Position numbers and translations under genes: made by a program. From positions 1,124,589-1,188,588 of the forward strand of contig OX422205.1 in NCBI GenBank assembly GCA_949130485.1: a stretch of 64,000 nucleotides of DNA. Reading direction: 5' to 3'. The notes under the pieces are model-generated. The model was not told the DNA's origin. It did no database searches and saw nothing but the letters and a program-made list of their open reading frames with translations. The stretch comes from Agelas oroides (taxonomy: Eukaryota; Porifera; Demospongiae; Agelasida; Agelasidae). Shown in pieces: positions 24,601-52,279 of the stretch; position 1 is the stretch's first letter, and every line of letters starts with the position of its first letter.

Positions 24601-27600
24601 TACTCTGGTATGCTGTGCTATACTGTGGTATACTGTGCTATACTGTGGTATACTGTGCTATACTGTGGTATACTGTGCTATACTGCAGTATACTGTGGTA
24701 TACTGTGGTATACTGTGGTATACTGTTACTGCAGTATACTGTGGTATACTGCAGTATACTGTGGTATACTGTGGTATACTATGGTATACTATCTGGATGT
24801 AAGATTATTACCTTCATGGATGGATCCGTTTAAGACGTATGAAAAAGATGTGGCATTCAGTATGGCTTCTGTATACTGCCTCAGGTGCAATCGAATGGGA
24901 GCAATGGATCCATTTTCATCCCTGACAAAGTCATAGCCACCAATAGTAATGTCTGGCAGTTGATAGTACTATGTGGAGGGTGGGGGGTGGGAGGGTTAGA
25001 AGGGAAGAAGGGGAGAAGTTGAAGAGGTATAGGATGTATGACACACATGTTTTTGAGAAAGAAAAAATGGCGTCCCCTGGATTCTCACTTTAAATACACG
25101 TGCATAGATCAAGTATTTTGTGGTAGCTGCTGACGTTCAATAAATGGCGAGACTTTCTCCAGACTTTTTCAAGGCTTCGAGCATCCAAAGTCGCGATGAG
25201 AGGACATGAGGCTTTCTTGATTTTATATATGACATTTGGGCGAGACCGGAGTGAGAAATGGGGGCGGGGCTAATTCAGTGTTGCCTGCCCGCGAAGGCCA
25301 GACCAAGACTTTCAGCCACTCGCGTCGCATTTCTGTGGTCGAGTTGGAAAAAGTGCTCCTGTGAGACGGCCATTTCAGGGGTTCAATTGCTTCAAGTGGC
25401 TTCACTAGTTACACTTGCAGTAACTTTAATTGAAGGCGGGGCTAACCCAACAACCATTTGGTTTTGCTAAAAAGATAACACACAAATGTTTTGCAAACAC
25501 AGGAAGTCATTTAAAACTTTCATGCTAAAACATCTGAACATGAGGCATGCCTACATGTGGATTTTGCTCAGTATATACTGACTTGAATTGGAAAACATTC
25601 ACCTGAGCATGTATATAAGTGTTTCTAAACTGCCTGTGGTATAATAAGCAATTCATTTCTTATTATGGAATTAGGCATGCCACAGTGAATTATTGGGGCT
25701 TTGTTACTCACTTGAAGTACAAAACAGCTGCCTGGAGTCAATGAACTGCCTGCGGTATAATTGAACAGTTTGTTCTTACTACGGAATTGGACATATCATA
25801 GTACAACGTTATTGGGCGATTTGTTGCATGTACAGGCATCCTGTTGCAAGTATCCAGGTATGAAACTTGAGAACTGGGATGCTACAACATGCAGTACCTT
25901 AGCTCAAGTTTCTACAACTCCAGTATACATTAAGTACAGCAGTCATGGACTAGATTGAGCATGCACATCTTTTTTTTTTGTACCGAATAGACCATTCTGG
26001 TTCTTAACCTTGGCCCAAACATGGCCTCAGAAGTGATTTCAGAGCACCTAATTTTCCTAGGGGAGCATGCCCCCTACATTTTGTGTGTTTGTCCATGCAC
26101 TTATCAACACATGGTCATACCAGTCTAAAATAGCTGCCTCTAGCCCTGATCCAGTTTTTGTGTACTGTAAGCAATCAAAAACTGGATTGTGACGAAGACC
26201 TGGGCATGAGGCCAATACCATTTCACCCCCAATGCACGGTGCTATAATATGATATTACTGCATGTGCAAACCACACCCACCCTTGTGGCTATGTAGTCGA
26301 TTTCCTCCAGTACATCTTGGATAGTGTAGGCAGTGTATGTGGAGCGGGGCTTCTCGGAGTTAAAGCCTTCCACGAACAAGTTCTCAAATACCTCTCTGCT
26401 CTCGTAGAAGAACTGAGCTCGCTTGTGTCCAATTGTGAGCGTGAACAAAATCACCTAGGAGGAGACCGTGTGGAGCAAGAGAGACAACAGGTGGAGACAT
26501 GGTGAGACATGGTAGAAGAAAATGGTGACAGACTCATTAGACAAACACCCAACTAGCTGTCACCTAGGCAACCGACTGCTGTCACCTAGGCAACCAACTA
26601 GCTGTCACCTAGGCAACCGACTAGCTGTCACCTAGGCAACCAACTAGCTGTCACCAAGGCAACTCATACAAATGTTGCTCATGTCTCACTTGTACACAGT
26701 GGTGACGCCCTAGTAAAGGGTTCCCCACGCAAAGTATACAGTTGACAGTTTGTCAAGTGCTGAGCAGTTTGTGGCCAAGATGTGGCTACTGGGGCCAGCC
26801 AGGATTAATACCACTGTTGGATTGTACTAGCCTGCCAATAAACCTCAGGAGCTTGCCATGCCAATGTTGATAGTCTGTGTTGTCGTGGCTTCCCCTAGAT
26901 GGCAGCCAGGAGGGTACAGCCCTCCCATGAATCAACGTCAAAATAACAAACAGCTGTTTTATCTTCAATCCCAAAACAGATTGTGTTTCCCAAAATGATA
27001 TAATTTTGCAGTAACAGTGCTGGGGAAGACCCTAGCAGAAAATGGCAATCACATGTGCATTAAAGATAAGGCTTGGCTGGGACAATATTAGCGTTTTTGT
27101 ATCAACATATTAGGCCATGTGTATTGGCAGTATATCAACATATTGGGCTACTCCACAAACTACTCGTTTCTAGCCAAGTTGTGGACAAATGTAGACAAAA
27201 TACTTCAACAAGAGGGAAAGAATTGCATATTAAACTGCTGCCTGAGTAATTAGTGCATTTTCTAGTTAATCATATATTGCTATTTGCACAGTGTGTATTC
27301 AATACAATAAATATAGAAATATTTTTCAACATTCTGTGCATGCACTAAAATTCTGCTTAATATTTTTCACATGATCATTTTGGTAGTAACAGTATGCTTC
27401 TGGACAAGTGGACAGAGAGTTACTGGTTACTGACGTGCTAACAACCAACAGGACTTGATCAGAGCCTGTAATGCAGTAGCCTCATTCCTAATCTCTCTAC
27501 TTACAAACGAGATTTGGACGGGGCCTGGAACGAGGCAAGCAATGCAATATATACTAAGTATGATTGCAGTGATTGTAAACAGGTCTGGTTTCTCCCCATA

Positions 27601-29645
27601 CTATTTACACAAACATTTAAGTACATGTACACAATAGTAAATTAGCTAATAGACTATATAGCCCTTTAAGGGTACTTTTAGCTTCACCACAGATAGCCAT
27701 TAACACCTAGTAAAACACAAGACTGACATGGTCAAAATGTAGCATGGTAGAGAAAACATGTTTTGTAGACAGCATACAGTTCAGAATGAGAGATAACTTG
27801 TAGTATAAAGTACAATACAAAAATAAAGAGATGTGAGCAAGTCCATCGGTGCTTCCCTGTTATGGGCATCCCACTACTTTGGTTGGAGTAAACCTACTCT
27901 ACTATATAGTGTTGACGCCACCATGTGACACAGATCAGAACAGACTTCAATATATAAACTTCTCTACTTATTGTACAGGACAATTGGGTTGTGATTGATG
28001 ATGTCATCAAGATGTGTTGTGAGTGATGCCAATTCAGTTGTGTAAACAAATTATTACACACGCACACGAGCACACACACACACACACACACACACACATG
28101 AACACACACACACACACACGGACACACCTGTGTAATGACGCAGAACGTCTTCAGCAGCTGCAGCAAGAGTTTAATCGGCACCACTTTCTCCACGCGCCAC
28201 CTCTTGATGGGGTTCCCGATGTGGAAATACATGTTGGCCTTCAGTTCCAACTCATTTTTTGCCAGCTGATCAAAATCAAGATGGGATTGTAGCTTCCTTA
28301 GTTTCAACATGGGGGGAGGAACCCGCCGGCAACTTGGCCTGGTGGAGAGGAGAGGGAGGAATAGAACCAAGGTGGAAGAAGTGTTTTAAACGACTGACAA
28401 AGAAATGTTTTCGTGAACTAAATTATTTGGCAAAACTTTATACCTGTTAATGTACATATATGCATGAGGCGACTCCCATAATCTTCCTTCTCATAAAGGT
28501 ATAGTTTCTTCATAAAGATGTGGGTTTTTTTCACATAAGGCTTGACATGAAAACTACCTGGACTTTCCTACTCTCTCCTCCAGAAGCAAGGCTTCCTCCA
28601 TCATTGTGTGATCAGCATCACCATTGTTGAGTGTCGTTGCGGCTTCATGATGGCCATCATCTGCTGGAGGGTGGTAGTAACACAAGAGAGAATTCGAGCA
28701 GAACCCCCCCTCTTCCCAGAAGTGTTTCACTGTAGACTGTTTAGGGTTTTGCCTTATGTTGATTTGTGTGTGACGTGTTGCCATGCTTAGGTATACTACA
28801 GTATGGCTTGTGGCTTTAATGTGGTTTTTTAAGCGTACATGTGCAAATGTAGAACAATGTTGGGGTGAGCCTGAGTGAGCTTTGCAGACCAGGCTAGCTA
28901 AGGCTTCACCCACCAGGTCACAGCATATGGACCTCACGTGTCTGCTGCTAGCAGGGGTTGTCACTCTCTGTGAGCAACATATGCACAAATCCTGTCTAGG
29001 CAGTAGCTTGCAGAGTGAAACTTTTATCATTGTCTGTATGAGCGTCTTGCAAAGTGAAAATGTCCGTACACAACACGCAGTTGTTTTAACTAAAAGACAT
29101 AATAAATACATATGGCAGATGTAAGAAATCCACCATTCAAATCACTAGTATAGGGCTTGCATATAAAGGAAGATACTCAGATATGTTGCTAAGAGACTGA
29201 ATATCAAAACTCAATCACTTATTAAAGGCATCAGAGTAACTCTACCTTGGCAATTTCCCTGGGGTGTTAGCTCACTTTCACCGTCTTCATCTGCACCTCC
29301 ATTATCTGTGCTGTTGTCCATTCTGACATCACCAGCGTTAGTGGTCTGACAGACTGTTTGAACTTCTGCTGAGAAAAGCACTTGTTTCTGGACGCTGTCT
29401 TTAGAGTCCCTGCGAGTGTCTACATCAGCAGTATTAAAACGACTCTTTTTGGGAGAAGAAACACTTCCACTGTCTGTGGAGCAGGTTCGCAAAATTCCAC
29501 GCTTAGGTTGTGGAGGTGTGGAAGGAGGGAAGGGGGTAGTTGCACTGGTGTCCAGTTCCCTTGGCTCAGAGGGTCGGAGAGGGTGAACAGGTATGGAAGA
29601 GCTATTAACGCGATGATAGACGTCACACTTGTCAACACATGCCAT
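18638..29645 (-). CDS. TRPML: TRPML (mucolipin)-type cation channel
   Basis: Minus-strand exons: 29645-29246, 28663-28558, 28338-28128, 26454-26281, 24968-24812, 21705-21618, 21411-21312, 20891-20773, 20532-20383, 20181-20080, 19899-19777, 19486-19277, 19177-19143, 18713-18638. All phases agree except between 24812 and 21705, where one short exon (length 3n+1) must be missing from my model; the total is then about 685 aa or more. Hallmarks: a long Ser/Pro-rich cytosolic N-terminus, acidic dileucine EEALLL (a lysosomal sorting type), first membrane helix, a luminal loop with glycosylation sequons (NGS, NAT), FKNDKDSGKV matching the mucolipin loop, six helices, GWIVLGPYH before the pore and the selectivity motif NGDD. 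Mucolipins are endolysosomal Ca/Fe/Na channels gated by PI(3,5)P2. The gene is divergent from SPT16. The second exon has a CAGCAG acceptor that would allow a one-residue alternative. Confidence 0.9.
20185..20700. repeat. Purine-rich tracts (pyrimidine on the sense strand) in TRPML introns
   Basis: GGAGGAGGAG/GGAAGAGAG-rich DNA on the + strand at about 20185-20230 and 20540-20660, immediately before the acceptors at 20181 and 20532 as read on the minus (sense) strand. Confidence 0.6.
21835..22800 (+). pseudogene. Unidentified coding-like fragments (decayed element?)
   Basis: Inside a TRPML intron the + strand has open stretches with protein-like composition: about 21836-21946 (reads WDLLDFYKHYEKDAQTKLP) and about 22528-22705 (contains ENEYQAMLKCMKETRIEVLL), then 22730-22818 (LCGSTQLKVYEERG). 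Each ends at a stop. A 60-bp stretch near 22105-22230 is duplicated. I do not recognise the family; a decayed transposon or retrocopy is most likely. Confidence 0.35.
22890..23698. mobile_element. 809-bp DNA transposon with CAGTGGCGGAT ends
   Basis: It starts CAGTGGCGGATTTAG and ends CTAGATCCGCCACTG, inverted repeats of hAT-like appearance. AATTA flanks both sides (22885-22889 and 23699-23703). A second element is nested inside. No full transposase is seen, although a short minus-strand open stretch (GRTEYLKATLGLVKRLEISK) brackets the nested insertion point. Confidence 0.75.
23111..23595. mobile_element. Nested 485-bp hAT-like element
   Basis: Termini CGAGGGGTCCGCCAC and GTGACAGACCCCTCG are inverted repeats. 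GTTCGGCC flanks both ends (23103-23110 and 23596-23603), an 8-bp target duplication typical of hAT elements. The interior holds degenerate TGGATTTC tandem repeats at 23150-23270 and an exon-like minus-strand segment near 23374-23430. Confidence 0.8.
23762..24260. repeat. 54-bp minisatellite, nine units
   Basis: Nine units of 54 bp with two interleaved variants (GTTTGTTGTGTACAC and GTTTGTTTGGTACAC). Each unit contains CTGGGAATGAGGCTA, the end sequence of the dispersed fold-back family, so the array probably grew from one such element. It stays open in both directions because 54 is divisible by 3; not a gene. Confidence 0.85.
24598..24792. repeat. TATACTGTGG 10-bp repeat array
   Basis: About 19 units of TATACTGTGG/TATACTGTGC/TATACTGCAG, ending 20 bases from the donor of the TRPML exon 24968-24812. 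Confidence 0.8.
26551..26664. repeat. 23-bp minisatellite of X-box-like motifs
   Basis: Five units, each with GTCACCTAGGCAAC (26559, 26581, 26604, 26627; variant at 26650). The motif resembles the RFX X-box half-site pattern. It lies in a TRPML intron. Confidence 0.75.
28057..28126. repeat. CA/GT microsatellite at TRPML donor
   Basis: CA repeat on the + strand. On the sense strand it forms a GT repeat that starts at the exon donor (28127). Confidence 0.8.
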
Positions 29646-30168
29646 CTGTACTCACTGCAGCTGCACTGTGTGAGATGCTGCAGTACTGGTACTGTTGTTA
29701 CTGCAGAAAAATGACTACGGGCATCAATAATGCACTGTTATTAAAAAAGTATATAAGTGTACACACTCGTGCTTGCATTGATACAGACACAAATTATGTA
29801 ACAAAAAATGATATAGCCATTAGGCTCTGATACACTATGGTCTTATGCTGCATTGGATATGCATAACATTAGCAATATGTCATCTTACCAGCTACGTCTC
29901 TACCAAGCGCAAGCCTCACGCAATGCGTTCGAGATCTGACGGATCCGCGTACGCCCCGCCCCCGCCTAGCCACGTTCCGGTTTCGGGCCTCGCAATGCTA
30001 GTCTCGCGCCCAGACCGCACGGGGTCTGGGCACGAGACTACATGAATGCACGTTCAGCCCATGTCACGTGATAATTCTGTTGGCGCCAAATGGCGGGTAA
30101 AAGCTTAACCACATTTGAAAAAGTCTTGTGATTATTCTCTGTTTGGGCCCAGCTTTCTACTCTCTGAA
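29646..30168. promoter_or_regulatory. Bidirectional promoter region, TRPML / SPT16
   Basis: 523 bp separate the divergent start codons. The segment is more CpG-rich than its flanks, has a CACGTG E-box at about 30065, and carries an inverted repeat at 30000-30042. No TATA box is obvious for either gene. Confidence 0.6.
30000..30042. mobile_element. Fold-back element inside the divergent promoter
   Basis: TAGTCTCGCGCCCAGACC pairs with GGTCTGGGCACGAGACTA. It is related in form to the TAGCCTCG family but with a TAGTCTCG end. Confidence 0.6.
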
Positions 30169-46561
<16,393 letters not shown>

Positions 46562-47470
46562 CACTTGTTCTTCCCAATTAGTGCCTCCTTATTATTGTCA
46601 TGGTAACAGCTTCTTTTGCATTTGCATGAATACTAATTCGTCTCTTGTATTATACATGCAATTTATCTGTCCTGAAACATGAAACTCTTTGTCTGGAAGA
46701 GCTCGGTGAACTAGCTACATGCACATCAGTCTTTGCGTAGCTTTACAATGCTTGCAGGGGGAACATCCTTAGGAACAAGTAGTCTGGTCTCCAGACCAAA
46801 ATTTTCACACATGCCCGTGTTGTCGTTGAAAAATAGGGCCTGGACACTTTGGAAAAAAAACAACACAACTTGGGCCTAGTATCAAGTGCATTGGCTTGTT
46901 GTTGTACCAATTAACAGATAGCCAGCTTGAGTGCACAAGACTTGTGCTGATAGGTTTACAAAAAAAAACACCTAGAATTACTTATGCTGTACGTCAACAC
47001 AGTTTTGTAGTTGAGTCTATAAACAACCTGCAGATTTGCATACAGTTGTACACCTAACCATAAAATGGACTCTCAGCCTACCTGTTGTAGATCCACCCAT
47101 CCACAACACTCTGAGGCTGCTGTCCGTTGCTTAGGACGCCATTTTCTAATTTTGTACGCATGCGCACACGAAGTCTCGTTCCCAGACCAACCGGTCCTAG
47201 TGAAAGTGAAAGTGTCCATGCAGCTCTTTTTCAGAGGAGAGAGCAGAATGTGTGAGTCAATTTTGGGACAAGAACTACACATTACTCCCAACGTCATTTT
47301 CTAACACAACCAGACAGAAGAAGATGCGAGTGCAGCGGAGCAACATCACTGAATTTTGTTAAAGTGGACACCACACTTTACTGTGTCAAATCATGTACAT
47401 GTTGACATAAACAATTAATGTCTGGTGCGTAATTAATATTGTGTCACACACAAACAACAGCAGGTCACGG
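46562..47470. other. Convergent spacer between SPT16 and Rab genes
   Basis: 909 bp between two stop codons. It must contain both 3' UTRs. Nothing else is recognised. Confidence 0.5.
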
Positions 47471-50400
47471 TCACGTTTGTGTTCCACATGAAAAACATTT
47501 CTTCTTTTCTTCTGGTGGAAATTGTTTTAGTAAGGACTGGCCCCCACCGAGGTGTGGTGTTGCAGTCTCTGGAGGCAGTTTACGACCTAGGAAGAAGTTA
47601 GAGGGTTATGTTGTACGTAACTTGGGAGGGAGGGAAGGTGAGTATGAGAAGAGGGAGGAATGAAGGAAGGGCAGAGAGGAGAACATGGAGGGAGGAAAGG
47701 AGAGGCAGTACAGAAAAAGGAAAGGAAGGGGGAGTGTGATGGGAAGAAAAGTTACGTTCAGACGGAGGGACTTGGAAAAGGAAGAAGGGGTGAAGAGAGG
47801 GTAGTATGGAGAACCATAAGGGAGATGAAGGAGAGAATGGTGAGTGAATGAAAGTGGTAGGTGAAACGATCAACTTACTGATTTCAACAAACAATTTCTC
47901 TACATTTGTTGCTTGTAATGCGCTCGTTTCACAGAATATTGCATCAACCTCATTTGCATACTGCTCCCCTCTGGTGTATTCGATCTAAATATAAGCACAC
48001 AAAGTAAATTTAAAGTAATGTAATTATATAAGCTTAGCCTTGTTCCAAGGCCTCCCTCATTTTTGTTGTTCTTTGTTTTTGGATTTAGTATATGATTTTG
48101 AACGCAAACTGAAGAACAAAGTCATGATCAGGGAGTGAGGCTATAAAATAGCCTCTTGTAAGTAGAACATTCTCTTAGCACGCATGAAGATGGCCAAAGC
48201 ATGATAGAAACTTTTGTCTTAAAATGAAATATTGAAACTAGAGTACAAGACTAGGTGGTGAGCCTCTAGGATAGCCTCGTTCCCAGACTGAAAATTACAG
48301 ACCTGGGAATGTGACTACTAGCCTGAACAATGGACACACCTCTCTCTTGTCCTCTAGGTCACACTTGTTCCCTGCAATGGCCAGGACTATGTTTGGAGGA
48401 CCCAGTCTGTGTAGCTCTGTTATCCACTCCTGGAGTACGTCAAATGTGGCCTCACAGGTGATGTCATAGACAATGATGGCTGCAGCTGCATTTCTGTAGT
48501 ACATTGGTAATAATGAACGATACTGTGTGTGTGTGCATGTGTGAGGGGGGGGGGGGGGGAAAGTAAGTAATATGACATTGTGTGTGTTAGGATATCCAAA
48601 ACCTTGAATCATGGATGGCACTGAAGTAATTCATAGCTTTTAGCAACCTTGTTTCCAAGTCGGACAGGCCTTCAACTAGGCTAAGCTCCATGCAGACTAA
48701 ACTTATACCACTGAGAATGAACTATCCTGCAGGAAGCTCTTTCTAGCTTCGTATTCACATTCATTTCCTCTTCCACATCTGGGTTATGGCTAGAACAGAG
48801 TTCTTGCCAACTTGTGCCAGTGTCCAGAACTTGATGCGCTCACAACCTCAATTGAAGGTTGGGCTGAGTTTGGCTGTGTTGGCTCTCAGTGATCATGTCA
48901 TCAACAATTCAGTCACAATGATGTCATATTGTCACAGTGATGTCATCAATAATTCACTTGTCACAATGATGTCATCAATAATTCACTTGTCACAATGATG
49001 TCATCAATAATTCACTTGTCACAATGATGTCATCAATAATTCAGTGTACATATTGTCACAATGGCAAAGACAGCCCCATTTGCAATAATTCAGCAATGAT
49101 GTCATTGATAATTCATTGTTATCACAATGTCATCACAATGTCATCACTGTAGATTGTTTATTTCAATACAGTTGCATAAGGGCCAAGAAAGGCATAACAA
49201 GTGCACAAGTTTGCAAGACACAACGGTGGCGGTTCTCTATCGAACCGACATACCCTCTCCTGTCCAGCTGTGTCCCAAATCTGAAACTTCACTGTGTTGC
49301 TGTCCACTGTCAGAGACTTGGACATGAAAGAAGCCCTGGGGAAGAAAGGGTTCTTGTCACTTACATTCTGACCAAAATACACAGCTGAAATTCAATATTG
49401 TTATTTACAGCTCTCTGGAAACAATGAAGCAATACACAGTAAGCATTTCACTGACTTCAGTAAGTGATACTGACAGGTTAGTGGCTGACAGGTTTGTGGC
49501 TGACAGGTTTGTGGAGTTATAGTTATCTCCACTTAACGTGGTATTAAACCATGACCAACTAGCCAGTCCGGAGTTCAAGGGGTTGAAATCACAGGATGTG
49601 AATGTTGCTGATAAGCAACAGCAGAAACATACTTTCCTGTGCACAGGTTTGTACTTCAGCTTAGCCTACCAATAATTCCAGGAATGATTTGAGTTCAGAG
49701 GCTTGGTATAGGTGACAGTAGGCGTAATTTTGTGTTAAGAGAGTAAGAAATAGAATTTGAACCCAAGATTAGTCAGATGCTCGTACAAGTGCAGAGGAGC
49801 TGGACCCCCTCAGCAGTAGGAGTTGCTTTCCATTCCTCTACCTAGCCTCGTTTGTTTCCAGGCCCCACTTCACTCATTCACACATGGGAGAGCCTGGGAA
49901 CGAGGCTATCCTCTACCCACCTGGAATCCAATTGGCTTCATGGTAAGATTATCTGATGCAGAAGGTCTAGGGTTCAAACCCAGCTGGATCCAAGGTTATT
50001 TCTCCCCAAATCATTATTGTTTCAAGCTGCTTATTGTTTGGAATCTAGTGGGACGGTCCAGTGTTGTTTTAGTATAGGGTTTGTGCTTTTAGTTTAGTTA
50101 TAGTTAGTTTTTGGATTTAGAAAATACTTTTGGTTTAGTTTAATTATAGTTTCCTGGTTTTACAAAATTTTTAGTTAGTTATAGTTTCAATTACTAAAAC
50201 ACTAAAACCCTTACTAAAATGTATTTAGTTACAGTTATCAGTGAATATAGGCTGTTTTCTGTTTTAGTATAGTTATGGTTTCTTCTTGTATGTTTTAGTT
50301 ATAGTTCCCAGCTTAGCAAATTTTTTTAGTTAGTTGTAGTTTTGGTTAACTAAATTTTAAAAAAGGCCATACTAAAATGTATTTAGTTCAAGTTATAGTT

Positions 50401-51320
50401 AACTAAAACAACACTGGACTGGGACCCCCTGTGTTCAACGATGCAGAAATTTCAAAACAACCTAGTTTACTCCAAGCCCTCCTGAAGTGTCATGGGCTGC
50501 CTTATTCTTGATGATCATTTAGCCTACAGGCCTAGGTGGAGGAAGGAGGAAGGAGGGAGGAGGAAGGAGGGAGGAGGAAGGACGGAGGAGGGAGGAGGGT
50601 GGAGGGAGGAGGAAGGAGGGAGGAGGGAGGAGGGAGGAGGGAGGAGGGAGGAGGGAGGAGGGAGGAGGGAGGAGGGAGAGGGAGGAGGGAGGAGGGAGAG
50701 GGAGGAGGGAGGAGGGAGGAAGGAGAGGGAAGGCGGAGTTGCAGCATCGATCATCAAACCACCTCCTGGAGGGGTGCGGCCATGTGACAAACGAGAGGCA
50801 ACCACTTTTCACACAATGTTGCAAACAGAACTGTACTACTGTATGAACGCTGCTTTATTATCACCGTCGACGATTAACTCAAGCCATGCAAAACCTATGA
50901 ACAAAAAGGCTGGGTATAGCCAGAGTTGAAACATGTATACTGTACACAGCAGAAAATGCATGTGTGTTCTTTTGTTCTCCAACCAGTTTGACTACAACAA
51001 CACAAGTAACTATGTAAGCATTTCTAAATAATGCTCACTTACACAACACACCTACTTCATCATGACTAGCTTACCCAAGAGTTGTTGTGAGATTAGGGTT
51101 GAATGAATTGTGCACAAACCTACCCACAAGACTGCTCTTTCCCACGCCAATATCCTGTGGGACAGATCACATCACTGCATTCAAAGATTCTATATAGACA
51201 CACCATCTAGCTAAGCTTAGACACAGTAAGCCACTAAAAGTAATTTTTGCACACACATTGCCCCTCTGTGAGCTATCAACTTACCCCTAAGAGACACACT
51301 TTCACTTCTCTGAGGCTCAT
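47471..51320 (-). CDS. Rab22/Rab31-like small GTPase
   Basis: Six minus-strand exons: 51320-51285, 51154-51075, 49335-49254, 48522-48340, 47984-47879, 47586-47471. Phases close to 201 codons (200 aa). The start MSLREVKVCLLG matches the Rab22/31 N-terminus. P-loop GDIGVGKS at 12-19, switch I TTTLGASF, WDTAGQER at 59-66, NKCD at 118-121 and ETSA at 146-149 are all intact. Rab5-clade members of this type act in early endosome to Golgi traffic. The C-terminus is odd: it ends KKKCFSCGTQT rather than in CC, CXC or CCXX, so the prenylation site is non-standard, or an alternative last exon exists. A deceptive GTAAGT...TTCTTCCCCAG pair at 49364-49336 lies just before exon 3; only its acceptor end fits the protein. 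Confidence 0.93.
47595..47865 (-). repeat. Pyrimidine tract (sense) before Rab last exon
   Basis: GGGAGGAAGGAGAGG-type purines on +, i.e. pyrimidines on the transcribed sense strand, ending near the acceptor at 47587. Confidence 0.7.
48885..49140. repeat. 29-bp minisatellite with TGATGTCATCA core
   Basis: Units contain CACAATGATGTCATCAATAA and TTCACTTGT, repeated four to six times with decay, in a Rab intron. Confidence 0.75.
49843..49908. mobile_element. TAGCCTCG-family element with 9-bp target duplication
   Basis: Ends TAGCCTCGTTTG and GCCTGGGAACGAGGCTA; TCCTCTACC flanks both sides (49834-49842 and 49909-49917). Confidence 0.8.
50535..50735 (-). repeat. GGAGGGA/TCCCTCC array in Rab intron 2
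   Basis: Purines on +, pyrimidines on the Rab sense strand; a 7-bp unit repeated about 25 times. Confidence 0.85.
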
Positions 51321-51398
51321 TATTTCGATGTAGCTTGTCTTAGCTCTACAATGTACTACTACTAAAGTCCGTCATCGGAAATTTGGGCCTGAAAATTT

Positions 51399-51505
51399 TG
51401 GTCCCCAAGAACCAAAATTTTCAGCGGAAATTGGTCCCACCAGTTCGGGAAAATTGGTCCCCCCAGTTCGGGAAAATTGGTCCGCCTCTGGAAATTAGGT
51501 CCGCC
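51399..51505. repeat. GAAAATTGGTCCGCC-type short tandem repeat
   Basis: Four to five degenerate units of about 22 bp containing TTCGGGAAAATTGGTCC. Confidence 0.6.
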
Positions 51506-51639
51506 TCTGGATATTTGTACTTGGTTGTGGTAAGATTACTGCAGGACCCACTACTGGTAAATCAATTATATGATTGCATAATATTTCTTACAGCATTGCA
51601 AAATGTAATGTGGTAGCATATGTACCATTTCAATACACC

Positions 51640-51751
51640 ACCGTGAGCTTGAGTTCCATACATGATCTTCAGTGTGTTCGCATGTGTCATGGTACCACTG
51701 CTTGCAACTTCCATTGCAAAGTATCATCCTGTCTTGGTGATTTTCCGGCAT
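51640..51751 (-). pseudogene. Decayed PHD-finger-like fragment
   Basis: A minus-strand open segment reads MPENHQDRMILCNGSCKQWY and continues HDTC..., then RWC. This pattern (PE..., MI.C...C..WYH..C, W.C) is that of a PHD finger, but the first and last cysteine pairs are incomplete. Probably a transposon or retrogene remnant. Confidence 0.4.
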
Positions 51752-52279
51752 ACGACTGTATTACGACAATGGCTGTATAGTGTCCATCTTGACTAGGCGA
51801 GTAATTGTCCTAGCTACGTGACTGTTTGATGGGAAATTGCTCAATCTGTCCCTTGTTGATGCAACAGAGAAAGTGGTTTCTCATTGGCTCTTGCTTGAAT
51901 GTACAAGCAGTTGGGTCGATACTGAACATATATAGGCAGTAGCAAAAGCTAAAAGCAAATAAACCACAATCAGATCGCATGGTGTTGTACGTTTCATGTA
52001 CTGCATGCAGAGTGATTGTGTCACTGGTGGTGTGGAGGAGCCCAGCAATCTCTTCTTTGTTTCAATGTGTAGTGTATTTAGCTGCACTGTCATAGACATT
52101 CACCACTCCTGGCTTGCATCCAATGGTGGACACAGTGCAACAAGTGGCTATCTGCGTGCTTGACAAAATTTTCCCACCAATTAGGAATGCGGAAGTGAAA
52201 TATAATTTGCCTGCAGGCATTTTTGTCCTACAAAAGCTTTATCCCTATTCATCCATTCATCTGTGCCTTTGCTGCAAGC

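Larger units (their letters stand above)
51321..52279. promoter_or_regulatory. Divergent spacer, Rab / TH1-only gene
   Basis: 959 bp between two start codons, so both promoters must lie here. It also contains the GGAAAATTGGTCC repeat (51399-51500) and a decayed PHD-like fragment. No TATA box is assigned. Confidence 0.5.

Noticed and set aside
28023..28292. CRISPR-like or coding repeat around the CA tract
   Set aside because: Simple dinucleotide repeat next to a TRPML donor; no spacer structure, and the genome is eukaryotic.
28554..29111. 185-aa minus-strand open frame
   Set aside because: Only its last 35 codons (28663-28558) are a TRPML exon; the rest is intron.
49336..49364. A 29-nt mini-intron (GTAAGT … TTCTTCCCCAG) in the Rab gene
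   Set aside because: Splicing it out breaks the frame; the preceding exon (51154-51075) already supplies switch I, so only the acceptor is real.
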